Assembly (NCBI GenBank): GCA_026545225.1
Contig: CM048845.1
Coordinates: 705,001-769,000, forward strand
Source of the DNA: Cornus controversa
Taxonomy: Eukaryota; Streptophyta; Magnoliopsida; Cornales; Cornaceae
Length of the DNA: 64,000 nucleotides
Direction of reading: 5' to 3'
Shown: positions 22,949 through 33,400 of the stretch, in pieces
Position numbering within the stretch: the stretch's first letter is position 1
Layout of the letters: each line of letters begins with the position of its first letter
Notes under the pieces: model-generated
What the model saw: the letters and a program-made list of their open reading frames with translations, nothing else
What the model was told of the DNA's origin: nothing
Databases searched by the model: none
Made by a program: the position numbers and the translations under genes

Positions 22949-23762
22949 TCATTTAGTGCTATCAGAGGGGGCTCGGGATTTGGAGTTGGAACCGGATTTG
23001 CCACCATACAAAGAGAGAGACGAGCCATGCTTAAGACTCTTGGACGCCAGACCTGCTCCTGGTATATCGTTGGGGTTACTCGTCGTCATCGCCGCTTGAC
23101 GAAGAGCTTCCCTCCGGACGTGTGCATAGGCTTGCTCCACTTTTGGGAATGACTTGATCGGCAGGACATCACTCCTGATATAGTCTAAGCAGTCATCAAG
23201 ACCATCCAAGAATGCATAAACCCGATTTTCTTGAATGAGGGAATTGTAATGTTGAATATTTGTTGGGCATTCCATCGGGTTGGGACGACGGAAGTCGATT
23301 TCACGCCAGAGGCCTTAGAGATCATTGTAGAATTTTTCAAGAAAGCTGCTAGCCTGTTTAACGCGGGTCACGTGTCGCCAGAGGTCATACACCTAGGAGG
23401 TGTCGCTGCCATCAAAGTAGGTAGTAGCAATTGCATCCCACACCAGCTTGGTTATTGGGAAGCGGATGAAGTTACCAATAAAAGAGGAGTCCATGAAATT
23501 AATCAACCAGCCTTTAACAATAGCGTTGTTGGTGCGCCATTATCGAAAGGTAGGATCCGTTTGAGGAGGTTGAGGTAGATCACCGTTTATGTATCCCAGT
23601 ATGTCTTTGCTCGAGATATACATCTCGACCACCTGGGACCAAAGAGCATAATTGATGCCATCCAACTTGATGCCGATCGGTGCAGTAGCAATATCGGAGG
23701 TCAGCTAGGATGTATGGAGGAAGATGGAGATTCATCGGTGTATCAGCCATGGAGGGAGACAT
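22949..23762 (-). pseudogene. Copia gag remnant
   Basis: The block 23275-22949 contains YAFLDGLDDCLDYIRSDVL and QAYAHVRREALRQ, typical of plant Copia gag (UBN2-like). The part towards the PBS (23762-23276) continues in other frames with several breaks. Confidence 0.75.
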
Positions 23763-23794
23763 GATTGGTTAGGAAATTGACAGGAGGATCAGTG

Positions 23795-23985
23795 GCTCTA
23801 ATACCATGACAAAACATATAGAAAATCTCTTATATATCACTCTTTCTTTACAAGAATCAGTAGGTATATAACAGAACGTAAACATCTAAATTTGGCTATA
23901 CATGTATCATGGCTTAATTAACTAAATTGATAGTGTATCCCAAAACTTCCTTCTATAATCTCGCGGAGGACAACTCACGCCAACA
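23795..23985 (-). repeat. 5' LTR and PBS of the Copia element
   Basis: On the minus strand the candidate LTR starts TGTTGGCGTGAG at 23985 and ends ATGTTTTGTCA at 23807 (179 bp, TG...CA). It is followed at once by TGGTATTAGAGCC, a match to the initiator tRNA-Met PBS (usually TGGTATCAGAGC) with one transition. Confidence 0.7.
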
Positions 23986-24967
23986 ATGAAACTCAAAATA
24001 TGTTAGAGATCCTCTAACATTATTGAGTTTAACATTTAGTTATAAAAGGTAGTATTGAGTTTAATGAGTTTAATAAGTATGAAAAAAAATATTGATGTAT
24101 TTAAATAATTTTAAATTAACAATAACCTTAAATAAAAGAATAAAAATAAATAGAACTTAAGAGAGTTTCTATTAATCTAAATATCTTTATATTTTAAAAA
24201 TAAAAAACTATTAGATTTAACAAAATTGTTAAATTTTTATTTTTTTTTCTTTATTGGTTATATTGTTTTATGCTTTTAATCTATTGAATATAACATAAAA
24301 AATTATAACATAAAGTAAAAGTGAAAAATAGATAATAGTTTGAAGAAGCACTTCATACTTTCTTTTTTCGCACATTAACAAAACCCAGGGAAAATATGAG
24401 AACAGCTTGGGAAGAAATTTATTTAATCCTGCCAAACAATTTAATAAAGAAATAATTAATAAAAAATCACATAAACTTGCATCAATGGCTACTCCACCAT
24501 CTAGCTATGGCGTGGAATGCAATTTTTTAATCATAATTTATGTATTAAAAATAAGAAATATCAAAAACTACAACATAAAGTAAAAGTGAAAAATACATAA
24601 CATTTTGAAGAATGACTTCATACCTTATGTTTTTGCACAATAAATTATTGAAACAAAATTGAGTGAAAAGACGAGGAGAACTTTGGAGGAAAAACTGATT
24701 TGAGAGATAAAAAGACTAATTGAAAACCCTTCTATTGCACAGTTGAATGAATAATAATTATAGAAGAATTTAGTTCTATAGTTAATTTAGGACTCTATAT
24801 AAAGGAGTAATAAATATAGAAGAATTCAGGACTCTATATAAAGGAATAATAATTATAGAAGAATTTAGGTGTATGGTTAATTTATAACTCTATGTAATTT
24901 ATGTTTCTATTTTTCTTAATTAAAAAAAATGGTTAAAAACACTTTGTACTTTTAATAGTAGTATAGA

Positions 24968-25204
24968 TATAGATATAAAAGTAAAATTATAAAAGTTATG
25001 TTGAAACCAATAAAGTTAAATTATCATCGTAAATGATTAAAATAATATATAAAGTTGAGAAATATAACTTATTTTATATTATAAATTAACAAATAAATAA
25101 TATTAAGGTATATCAAGGAATATGGTAAAAGTATAATTTCGTGTATAATTTGGATGATTTATCAACACTAAGTTTCATCACTAGTGAAAGGATCAATAAA
25201 TCAT
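24968..25204. other. AT-rich spacer
   Basis: Nothing recognisable. Confidence 0.5.
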
Positions 25205-25755
25205 GATAAATGTTAAATTATTGTTTATAATTTATGGTTTAACATATGTATGAATATTTGACATAATCATATAAATTTTATTTATTTATTTAATATTATA
25301 TTTTAATAATATTCTGCATAAATTATTTAGGTTAAATTAAATGTTACATTTATGAAATTATAATATTAAATATTATCATTTTAAATCATCATTTTATTGA
25401 ACGTTTATTTATTTAATACATGCATAATATTGGGTAAAAAAATATCAAATAATAAAATCAAAATATAATTGTTTAATATATTTGCAAAATTAAATACTAA
25501 AAATATGAAAATATATATGAATTTGACCCCTCGGCATGCACTACAATTGAATTTCTATATAATTTGTTTGTATAGAAATAGATTACTGCATATGTAATTG
25601 TTCACACTTCTTTATTTGTTATTATTATTATTATTATTATTTTATATTTTTTTTGTATACATAATTTCTATTAAATTCGTAGTAAATACAGTGAAATGTC
25701 ATATCAAATAAGATAAGAAATGTTATCAAAGTAGGATTGTAAGATTTAGTCCACC
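25205..25755 (+). repeat. ~570-bp dispersed direct repeat, copy 2
   Basis: Colinear with 2945-3515. A TTA microsatellite at 25618-25640 is expanded relative to the other copy. Confidence 0.75.
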
Positions 25756-26199
25756 TAACAAGCCTGCAAAACAACTTTCCTAACTTATGTGTTTTTTAAA
25801 AAATTGTGTGTGTATATATATATATATTATATTTGAGCTAGGTCTAATAATGTCAAAAAGTCTATTCAACGATTTAAAATTGTTAAAAAATAATTTTACA
25901 ATTCAAAATATTTTTTTTGTTATCTACAATTTAAAATCACTTCATTTAATAATCACAATTGCAAGCGCACAATATAAAAAAAAAAATGAACAAACAACAG
26001 TCTTCAATTGAAGTAAAGTAGTGAGCCGTACAATTCATACAACTTTAAAGCAACTATACTTTATTAAATAGTTTAGGCACTACACATAAACTAGTTAATA
26101 GTATACTAAAAAACTAAAATAAAAGTTCTGACTTTTTCTTTTTAAAAGAGCCTAACGCTGCTATTTTTAGGTCGGTGGAAACAGCTAAGGGGAGATGTG
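25756..26199. other. AT-rich spacer, no gene seen
   Basis: Contains a short TA tract and low-complexity frames only. Confidence 0.5.
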
Positions 26200-26382
26200 T
26201 TAGGGCAACAGCAATGGGATCGCCAGAGCCCAATCTGGTGATCCAAATGTTACTGTGGCCCAACATTGGGATGGCTAAAATGGTGGGCCAAGTTTTTGAT
26301 TAGCTAACTGGTTCGCCGGATTGGGCGAACCACTTAGCTAACCCTGTTCATATTGGGTGGCCCATATTTTTTTTAAAAAATT

Positions 26383-26575
26383 TCACTTATCGAAACGACG
26401 TCGTTTCGATAAGTGATTTTAATAATAAAAAAAAACACGCGGCGCCCTAACAGGGTGCCGCGTGTTTAACTTATCGAAACGACGTCGTTTCGATAAGTGA
26501 CTTAAAAAAATAAAACACGGCGCCCTGTTAGGGTGCCGCGTGTCCTGCAACGGTCATAAGACCGTTGCACGCCCA
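26383..26575. repeat. Subterminal palindrome cluster of the Harbinger element
   Basis: A perfect 34-bp palindrome (26383-26416, centred on AACGACGTCGTT) recurs as a 30-bp version at 26469-26498. Each is followed by a GC-rich hairpin, AACACGCGGCGCCCT paired with AGGGTGCCGCGTGTT near 26434-26467, with a second one near 26514-26540. A third type, TGCAACGGTC ATAA GACCGTTGCA, lies at 26546-26569. These are tandem ~86-bp composite units. Confidence 0.9.
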
Positions 26576-26900
26576 AATAGGCTTGTTTGGTAGAAAAGTG
26601 GTTTTTGACCGTATTTTGCCTTTTTTTTTTTTTTTAAATTTAAGCTCTGCCAAAGAGCCGTTAAGACACTGTTTGGCAGAGCCAAATAGTGCCTAAAACT
26701 TCTCTTTTGGCTTTAAAATAATATATATATATATATATATATTGTTTTTTACTTTTTTCATCTTTTTTCCTTCCTATAAATACACCACCCCTACATTCAC
26801 TAATTTCACAACCAAAAATTCATATTTTCTCCTCCTAAGTCTAGAATCATTTTTATTTTCTCAATCTTTAGTTAATTGTATTTTTAGAATTTTCATTTTC

Positions 26901-28135
26901 ATGAATCCAACACCACCAAATTTCAACTTCAACCCTTTATCAAATGATGATTTTTTATCATTTGACGGCTCTGATCAATATTATCGTGGCGATTCTCAAT
27001 TTTCATCTAATCAATCAGTCGCATTTTATTCGCCGGTATTGCCTCAACCCAGTAATGTCAGATCTTCCCGAAAGCAACCGGTTCCTCGAATCCCTAATTG
27101 GTCCAACGAAGAAGATTTCGCTCTGTGCAATGCGTGACTAGAAGTTAGCAGTGATTCGGTGATTGGTGCAGATCAAGCGAAGTCGACGTTATGGGAAAAA
27201 ATTCCAGTCGAATTTCAAGTACAACTTAGTGCTCCAACTGCCCGAGGTGAGTGCGGTTTGACAAATCGTTGGTCTACCATCCAAAAAAAAAATTTAACAA
27301 ATGGTCTGCATGCTTCCTTACAATTGAAAATAATCAGACCAGTGGCTTCAACAATCATGATATGGTAAGTTAATAATTTTAATTAATCTCTTTACTTGAT
27401 CGTATTTAATAAGTAATTATTTTAAATAATTTGTTTCTAATTATTGTGTAATTATTTAAAGCAGATCACAGCAGCTCAACATCTATATAAATCCACTATG
27501 AATGAGGACTTTAAACTCCATGCTTGTTGGAACATTTTGAAAGACTCTCCAAAATGGTATGCATATTGTCTCGATCAAGAAAAAAACAAAGCCACAATTG
27601 CCCGCGCAAAGAAGAGGAGTACTGGAATCAACATCAACGAGCCTGTTGCTCACTCAAACGCATCAACTCCATTAAGTAATGTAGCGTACGAGGGTGTTCC
27701 TTCTGAAGGATCGCCACAGTTTGGCATGAATGAATATTCACCCGGTATTGCTGAATCTCAACCATTAGAGCGACCAGCAGGACGCAAGGCGGCGAAGCAA
27801 AGCCGAAATAAGAAGAAACAGTCAGAATATGAGACCTCGCACTCATCATTCGAGGTCAGTTTCCACCAAGCAACATCCAAACTTGACTCTCAAACAAATA
27901 TTATTATGGAGACAAAGCTAAAACAAATGGAAAGACAACGAGAGAGAGAACTACACGAAGAAAGAAGACAACGGGAGAGAGAACTACACGAAGAAAAAAT
28001 TCGAGAAGAGGAGTTGATGCTAAAAGATTCAAATTCAATGCCAACAGAAGTACAGAAAGCATGGCTTATCCGAAAACAACAACAGATATATGAGCGAATG
28101 TGTGCAGAAGCAGATGAGAAGTTGCGCAATCCATA
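26901..28135 (+). pseudogene. Myb/SANT-like accessory protein of the Harbinger element
   Basis: The first part has a Pro/Asn-rich N-terminus, then NWSNEEDFALCNA at the start of a trihelix/SANT-like DNA-binding domain that continues through LWEKIPVEFQ and LTNRWSTIQKK. An intron with donor GTAAGT at 27365 and acceptor near 27461-27475 is followed by FKLHACWNILKDSPKWYAY and a long Arg/Glu-rich coiled coil (about 27900-28020), ending with WLIRKQQQIYERMC. This is the ORF1-type partner that PIF/Harbinger elements need for transposition. TGA at 27135-27137 replaces the conserved Trp after CNA, a one-base change, so this copy is dead. Exact acceptor phase is uncertain. Confidence 0.8.
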
Positions 28136-28452
28136 AGACTTGTTTAATCCATAATGGATATTGTATCGTTTTAAGTTATGTAATTTTTTTTTATCCATTA
28201 TGAATATTGTATCGTTTGAAATTATGTTTTTTTTAATCCATTATGGATATTGTAATTCATTTAACTTATGTTATGTTGCTTTTAAATCTATTATGAATAT
28301 TGTGTCGTGCGAAAATAATTTCAGAATAAAATTTTTATTGCATAATATTTTATAACATCTTATAAGCATAAAAATACAACATAACTTGAAATTCTAGTAC
28401 ATAAAATGATAACAGAAGTTAAAGAAAGGAGTACATAAAAAACTAACATAAC

Positions 28453-29731
28453 TTAAAGATCTTCATATGAATCACCAATCTGATTCCACATCTGTTCTAT
28501 CAAATCCTTCCTCAACTGCGTATTTGTCTCTCTGCTGCGGTACTGAGTTTGGTGAGCGTAGATGTGTGCCGCAAAAATATTGGGGTCTAATCTTCGAGTG
28601 TGATTCGGAATACTCTCTTCCAGTGGCAGCCAAATTCCAGTATTGTCGTGGCGCTCATCTTCAATGATCATGTTGTGAAGGATTATGCACGTTCTCATTA
28701 TGAGACACAAGTCCATCTTCTCCCAATATTTAACTGGTCGTTGCAGTATTGCCCACTTGATTTGCAAGACCTCAAATGCTCGCTCCACATCTTTCCTGCA
28801 TGCCTCTTGTTTTTCTGCAAACATTTTTTGTTTTGGAGTTCTTGGATTTGGGATGGTCTGTATCAAAGTTACCCATTTTGGGTATATACCATCAGACAAG
28901 TAATACCCCATGCTATACTGATGCCCATTCACCACATAATTAACCGAAGGCATTCTACCACTGACAATACGGTTGAATACGGAGGAATGATCCAACACAT
29001 TTATATCATTGTGTGAACCAGCCATTCCAAAAAATGAATGCCAAATCCACAAATCTTTGGACGCTACCGCCTCCAATATTAAAGTAGCCTTATGGGTGCG
29101 ACCCTTGTGTGTGTCATGCCACGCCACTGGGCAATTCTTCCATTCCCAATGCATACAATCGATAGAACCAAGCATACCTGGGAATCCTCTAGCCTCCCCT
29201 TCTTGAAGGAGTCGTGCGATGTCGGTTTCGTTTACAAAATGCCTTCAAACAACTTATTGCAGTAGTCTCACCGATTTTAATATACTCGTCAAATGAATCG
29301 GCTGGTCCACCATATGCGAGAATGCATATTGCAGTTGTCATCTTCTGTATAGAAGACAACTCCAAACGGCCAGAAGCGTCCCTTTTTTGGATGAAGAAAT
29401 CGTCATAAGATTGAACATCATTCAAGATACGAAGAAATAGTTCTCGACACATTCTAAATCGTGTATGAAATTGCTCAGGTGTATATAAGCAATTCTCGTC
29501 AAAGTAGTCTTTCATTAGCTGACGATGGTTTCCTTCTCGGTCACGATGAATAAACCGTCGCCTCTGAGCTGGTTGAAATACTTGCGATATAATCTCCGGC
29601 GTACAACAACTCAGAATTTCTTTGTAGGTAGATACATGATCTTCAAGCAATTTGTCAAGATCTATTGATGAGGAGGATGACGAAGAATGTGGAGAATTAG
29701 AATCTGACAAAGGTCGTGATGACGAAGCCAT
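28453..29731 (-). pseudogene. PIF/Harbinger DDE transposase
   Basis: The first block (29731-29189) has a Ser-rich start, RRRFIHRDREGNHRQLMKDY, FHTRFRMCRELFLRI and ICILAYGGPADSFDEY. The second (29175-28453) has MLGSIDCMHWEWKNCP with the first catalytic Asp, SHNDINVLDHS with the second and KDVERAFEVLQIKW with the Glu, so the DDE triad is intact. Between them the segment linking LKAFCK to IARLL is shorter than in related proteins and changes frame near 29215-29235. A small deletion out of frame there is the likely lesion. It would cut and paste the element together with the SANT-like protein. Confidence 0.9.
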
Positions 29732-29835
29732 TGAAAGTTCGAAGTTGAAAGAGATGGTAAATGAGCTTTTGAAAGATTGAAAGTAGTGGTAATTTATAAA
29801 TGAGCAAATGAGTGTTTATATAATAAAAAAAATAT

Positions 29836-29917
29836 AACCGTTGGGAATATAGCCGTTGGGAATATAGCCGTTGAAAATATAGCCGTTGGGAATATAGCCG
29901 TTGGAAATATAGCCGTT
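29836..29917. repeat. 15-bp tandem array with CCGTTG core
   Basis: Six copies of AGCCGTTGGGAATAT with slight variation lie in the right subterminal region, about 220 bp from the right end. The CCGTTG core fits the plant Myb consensus CNGTTR. The left subterminal hairpin at 26546-26569 contains the same core in both orientations. Confidence 0.85.
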
Positions 29918-30137
29918 AGTAAATAAATAAAAAAATATTTAATAATTTTAAATTTAAATTTTAAAAAAAAAAATATTAAAATATTATTATTTTTGGTTAG
30001 CGGAAATCTGGAGAACCTGTTGTGGAGCCAAAATTTGGAGATCCTGACATGATGATGTGGCTGGCTAAAATGCTGAGGTGGCTAGCTAAAATTCAAATTT
30101 GGAGAACCAAATTTGGAGATCCCATAGTGGATGCTCT

Positions 30138-30566
30138 TAGGGATGTTAACGGAGCGGGTTCGGGACGGGGCACTCATTTCTTAAACTCGTCTCAAGAATA
30201 AAAAATTATTTCCAAACCTGATTCGGGACGCCTCGCATCGGAGTCGGGGCGAGTTCAGGACGCCCCGATATAAATATTTTTTAAGAAATATAATACAAAC
30301 TTGAACGAATTTACGATAAATTTTGTAAAAAAATTATGTATAGACTAATACTTACAAATGATAATAAAAAAAATGTTAAAATTATCATAACTAATGAAAA
30401 AAAAATAAAAATCATAGTTAATAAAATAATATTTATTTATCATTAATTGGGATGGATTCGGAACTTAGAGGGTTTTAAACTCTTTTCTCAAATTCGTCCC
30501 TAACTCAATTAGTATAATCTCAAATTCGTCTCATTAGGGGTGAGACTTATTAAATTGACATCCCTA
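30138..30566. mobile_element. Small TIR element (MITE-like)
   Basis: The ends TAGGGATGT (30138-30146) and ACATCCCTA (30558-30566) are perfect inverted repeats. Next to them are GC-rich words (GGAGCGGGTTCGGGACGGGG) similar to those at 25-200. The inside is non-coding. No target duplication was seen, and the left end abuts the Harbinger TSD. Confidence 0.5.
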
Positions 30567-30945
30567 GAATGGGTAAGGGCAACGTTACTCTTACAAAGGA
30601 ATATAAATGGATAATGTTGAATCTTATAGATATAGATAAATGAATATATATATAGCTCCTTTATGACTTTTCCAATTCATGTTAGTCACAGCATATCAGA
30701 TTTCTTTAATTCGTATTTATGATTCACAGCTTTATGTCATCTTATTTCTTCAATCTCAAGATTCGGTTAAAGACCTTCTACACGTATATAACCCAATTTT
30801 GTTTTTAAAACCCTTTCATAGTTTAAAACAAAAGAAAAAAAAATTAAATCAATTTTTTCAATTAATATTACTATGTAACATTAATATTAATTTTATGATT
30901 CTTTACATCTCTTTCAGAGTATTTAAACTTCGCGGACACTTTGTA

Positions 30946-31740
30946 TAGGGGTGTCGTGTCCGTGTCGGACACTCGGACACTTCTCGGACATTCGGACACT
31001 CCTCGGACACGTGTCGGACACTCCTTAGAAGTGTCTTGGAATTTTTTTTTTTAGGACATGGCAAGGACACGCGGGGGACACGGCGGGGTACATTTTGTAA
31101 TTTTTAAAAGTACAAAAAAATCCTTGAGCTTTTTCAAAGTTACAAAAAGACCCCTTTGAACTATTTTTTTGAGCATTTCATCCCCTCAACTTCTAAAAGT
31201 TGACATCTTGACCCTGTGAAATAACTATAATGACATATATACCATTTAATATGACTATTATGCCCTTTTCTATATAAATATTGTATCTTCTAAAATAAAA
31301 AATTTTAAAAATAAAAAATAGTTAGATAAAATTCCTAAATAATAAATTTAGAAACAAAAAAATAAAAAAGCCAATAGAACTTTATTTAACATAAAGTCAT
31401 GTTGGTTTATTTGGTATTTTGTATTTAAATTTATTTGTTTGTTATTAGAAAAATGAGTAATATGCAAGATTCTAGTAGTGAGTTTGAATATAATGAACAT
31501 CCTTTTTGAAAATACATTAATTGCTTGATAATAAATTGAAGTATTTGTGTGATTTATTATTTTTTTATTGTTAGATTTATGGTATTGTGGATATTGGTTA
31601 ACTTGTTGAATATATATTAATATATTATTTCATAGCCGTATCCCTGTCGTGTCGTGTCCTATTTTTTTTAAAATTTGTCGTGTCACCGTGTCCGTGTCGT
31701 GTCGGACCTGTGTCCTATATCCATGTCCATGGTTCTTAGT
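30946..31740. repeat. GTGTC/GGACAC-rich repeat flanking AT-rich core
   Basis: Clusters of GTGTCCGTGTCGGACAC-type words lie at 30951-31085 and again at 31638-31715. They surround about 550 bp of AT-rich non-coding sequence. The outline resembles a non-autonomous transposon, but the two clusters face the same way and no clear terminal inverted repeat was found. Confidence 0.45.
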
Positions 31741-32369
31741 TAAACTCTCAAAGTGATGTAAAAAATAGTTAAAATGTGAAAGAAAAAAAATGAACGTAAA
31801 TAAAGCTGATTAGTACGTGTCATATTCGGTGAAGCCAAACTGTCCGATTAATAAATAGAAGTTGGATTGTTCAATCCTTGACAGATTCCGTATCCTGCCT
31901 TGTGAGGTCCTTTCTCCTAAGTCGGAGTGCCAAAAGTTAGTCTCATATTAGTAGTTGTTGACTATTAATTCATTCTAGTAGGTGATAAGGCTCTGTAGGT
32001 AAGGAAAATCTAGTCTGGTAGGTCATTATTATGTACGTATCACCAGCACAATTTTTCTTTTTTTTTGCTCTTACTCTCTCCGCTATCCCTCAGCTTTTTC
32101 TCTTTCTCTTTCCTCTCTCCCTCACCTTTTCTTTTTTTTTCTTTTCTTCTCTCTCTCCTCTTTCTGTTGACACGTACGCCAGTTCCTATATATATATATA
32201 TAATTATAATTATAATCTAAACTAAGACTTTTTTGACCCAAACCAATAAAATAGATGTAAGTAGAAAATATAATATGAAACGAGATGATTCAATCTTCAG
32301 CGTTCAGACGAGACAAGTAACTTGTCTCGTAATTGGGCATAACAACATCTTTATGTCAAAAGCTTTCTT
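31741..32369. other. Intergenic sequence, no gene seen
   Basis: Pyrimidine-rich stretch at 32040-32165 and a TA tract near 32189-32203. No convincing frame. Confidence 0.5.
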
Positions 32370-32447
32370 TTACTCTTAGTTTCATCAAAAAATATTATTT
32401 GTTGTAAAAGTTATGAACTTTTAAATAAAAAGATAAAAATTAAAAGC

Positions 32448-32500
<53 letters not shown>

Positions 32501-32750
32501 GTACGAATGCCAAACTAATATCATAATCTCAACTCAGTTTAATTTTTATATCACTTTGTTGTTTTTTCCCAAATCAATAAAGTAGACGTAGATTTATTTA
32601 CTAATTTTTATCAACTATCATTGTACAGAGACCTCATCATTATCCCTACTATCAGACTCACTATTAGGTGTCCAGTAAAAAAGTACCAGATATTTCACTA
32701 TTTTTCACTACACCATCACATTTGCATATTGAATATATATACACATGTGT
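32370..32750 (+). repeat. Dispersed repeat module, copy 4
   Basis: Contains AGTTTCATCAAAAAATATT and AAGTTATGAACTTTTAA as in 2680-2720, then a TA tract (32448-32494). Words from the inverted-repeat family follow (GACCTCATCATTATCCC, CACTACACCATCACATTTGC). Confidence 0.65.
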
Positions 32751-32999
32751 ATATATCTATATAACATTTTAGTTTTGAGTTTAAATTTCCCTCCAAAAAA
32801 TTTTTATCATCTAACGGCCAGAAATGCTTAAAAAATCAATCTGACGGTTCAAAATATCTATGTCTATCTACGGTCTAAAATTACTCTCCTAATTTTCAAT
32901 CAACGGTCATAATTAATCCAACCCACTACATTCTATATCACACTCACCCACTCACTATTATTTTAAATTTTTTCTCCCTCCTTTATATCTCTGTCTCTA

Positions 33000-33400
33000 T
33001 CTCTCTCTCTCTCTCCTGATTTGATTAGATCAAAACACCACCACAGTGGCTACAGCTCGATCTGGAAGAAAAGTCGTTGCTCCACTCCGGGCTGTCGATC
33101 TGGAAGAAGACACCCACTACAACTTGCTCCACTTCGGGCTGTTGCTCGATCTGGAAGAAGAAGCCGTCCGGCGTGGCTCTCGACGCATCTACAACAGTTG
33201 CTAGAGCCAGCGCTGTTCTTGAAGCTCTAGATGCACCGTTGCTTGATCTGGAAGAAGCCCCAACTTTCTCCACTCCGGGTCGTTGCTCGATCTGGAAGAC
33301 GAAGCTAACCGGTCCGGCGTGGCTCTCGACGCACCTAACGGTACTTTTTTTCTTCATTTGGATTATTTTGATTTTGTAATCGGTACATTTGTTTGTCATT
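33000..33400. repeat. Internally repetitive GC-richer segment, possible captured exon
   Basis: CGATCTGGAAGA (once as TGATCTGGAAGA) occurs five times (about 33058, 33088, 33148, 33244, 33288). The block CGTCCGGCGTGGCTCTCGAC and a close variant occur twice. Both strands are open for about 100 codons, so coding sense is unclear. Confidence 0.4.

Larger units (their letters stand above)
21933..23985 (-). mobile_element. Truncated Ty1/Copia retrotransposon
   Basis: The order on the minus strand is 5' LTR (23985-23807), PBS, gag, protease and GAG-pre-integrase/integrase core. RT, RNase H and the 3' LTR are missing. This gene order identifies Ty1/Copia. It lies inside the Helitron candidate, either inserted there or captured. 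Confidence 0.85.
21352..24967 (-). mobile_element. Helitron-like element (non-autonomous candidate)
   Basis: On the minus strand the element would start A|TCTATACTACTATTAAAAG at 24967, matching the usual plant Helitron 5' end. It would finish with GTGCCGTAGGTACGGACATACACTAG|T at 21352, that is a short hairpin followed by CTAG and a host T. There is no target duplication, as expected for Helitrons. I see no Rep/helicase gene. Inside are a truncated Copia element, short tandem repeats (24760-24880), and a 17-bp inverted repeat (CTTATTATATCAAGCTT) at about 21500-21563. Confidence 0.55.
26203..30136. mobile_element. PIF/Harbinger transposon, two-gene type
   Basis: 3934 bp flanked by the trinucleotide TTA on both sides (26200-26202 and 30137-30139). 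The ends GGGCAACAGCAATGGGATC and GATCCCATAGTGGATGCTC are imperfect inverted repeats (16 of 22 positions). It carries the two genes expected of this superfamily in tail-to-tail order: a Myb/SANT-like protein on the plus strand and a DDE transposase on the minus strand. Both are broken by single lesions. Subterminal regions are rich in palindromes and CCGTTG repeats. The MITE at 18308-18906 has related ends. Confidence 0.92.

Noticed and set aside
33025-33399. Overlapping frames of 124 codons (minus) and 100 codons (plus)
   Set aside because: Both strands are open because the block is built from repeats. No codon bias or motif chooses one, so it is listed only as a repeat.
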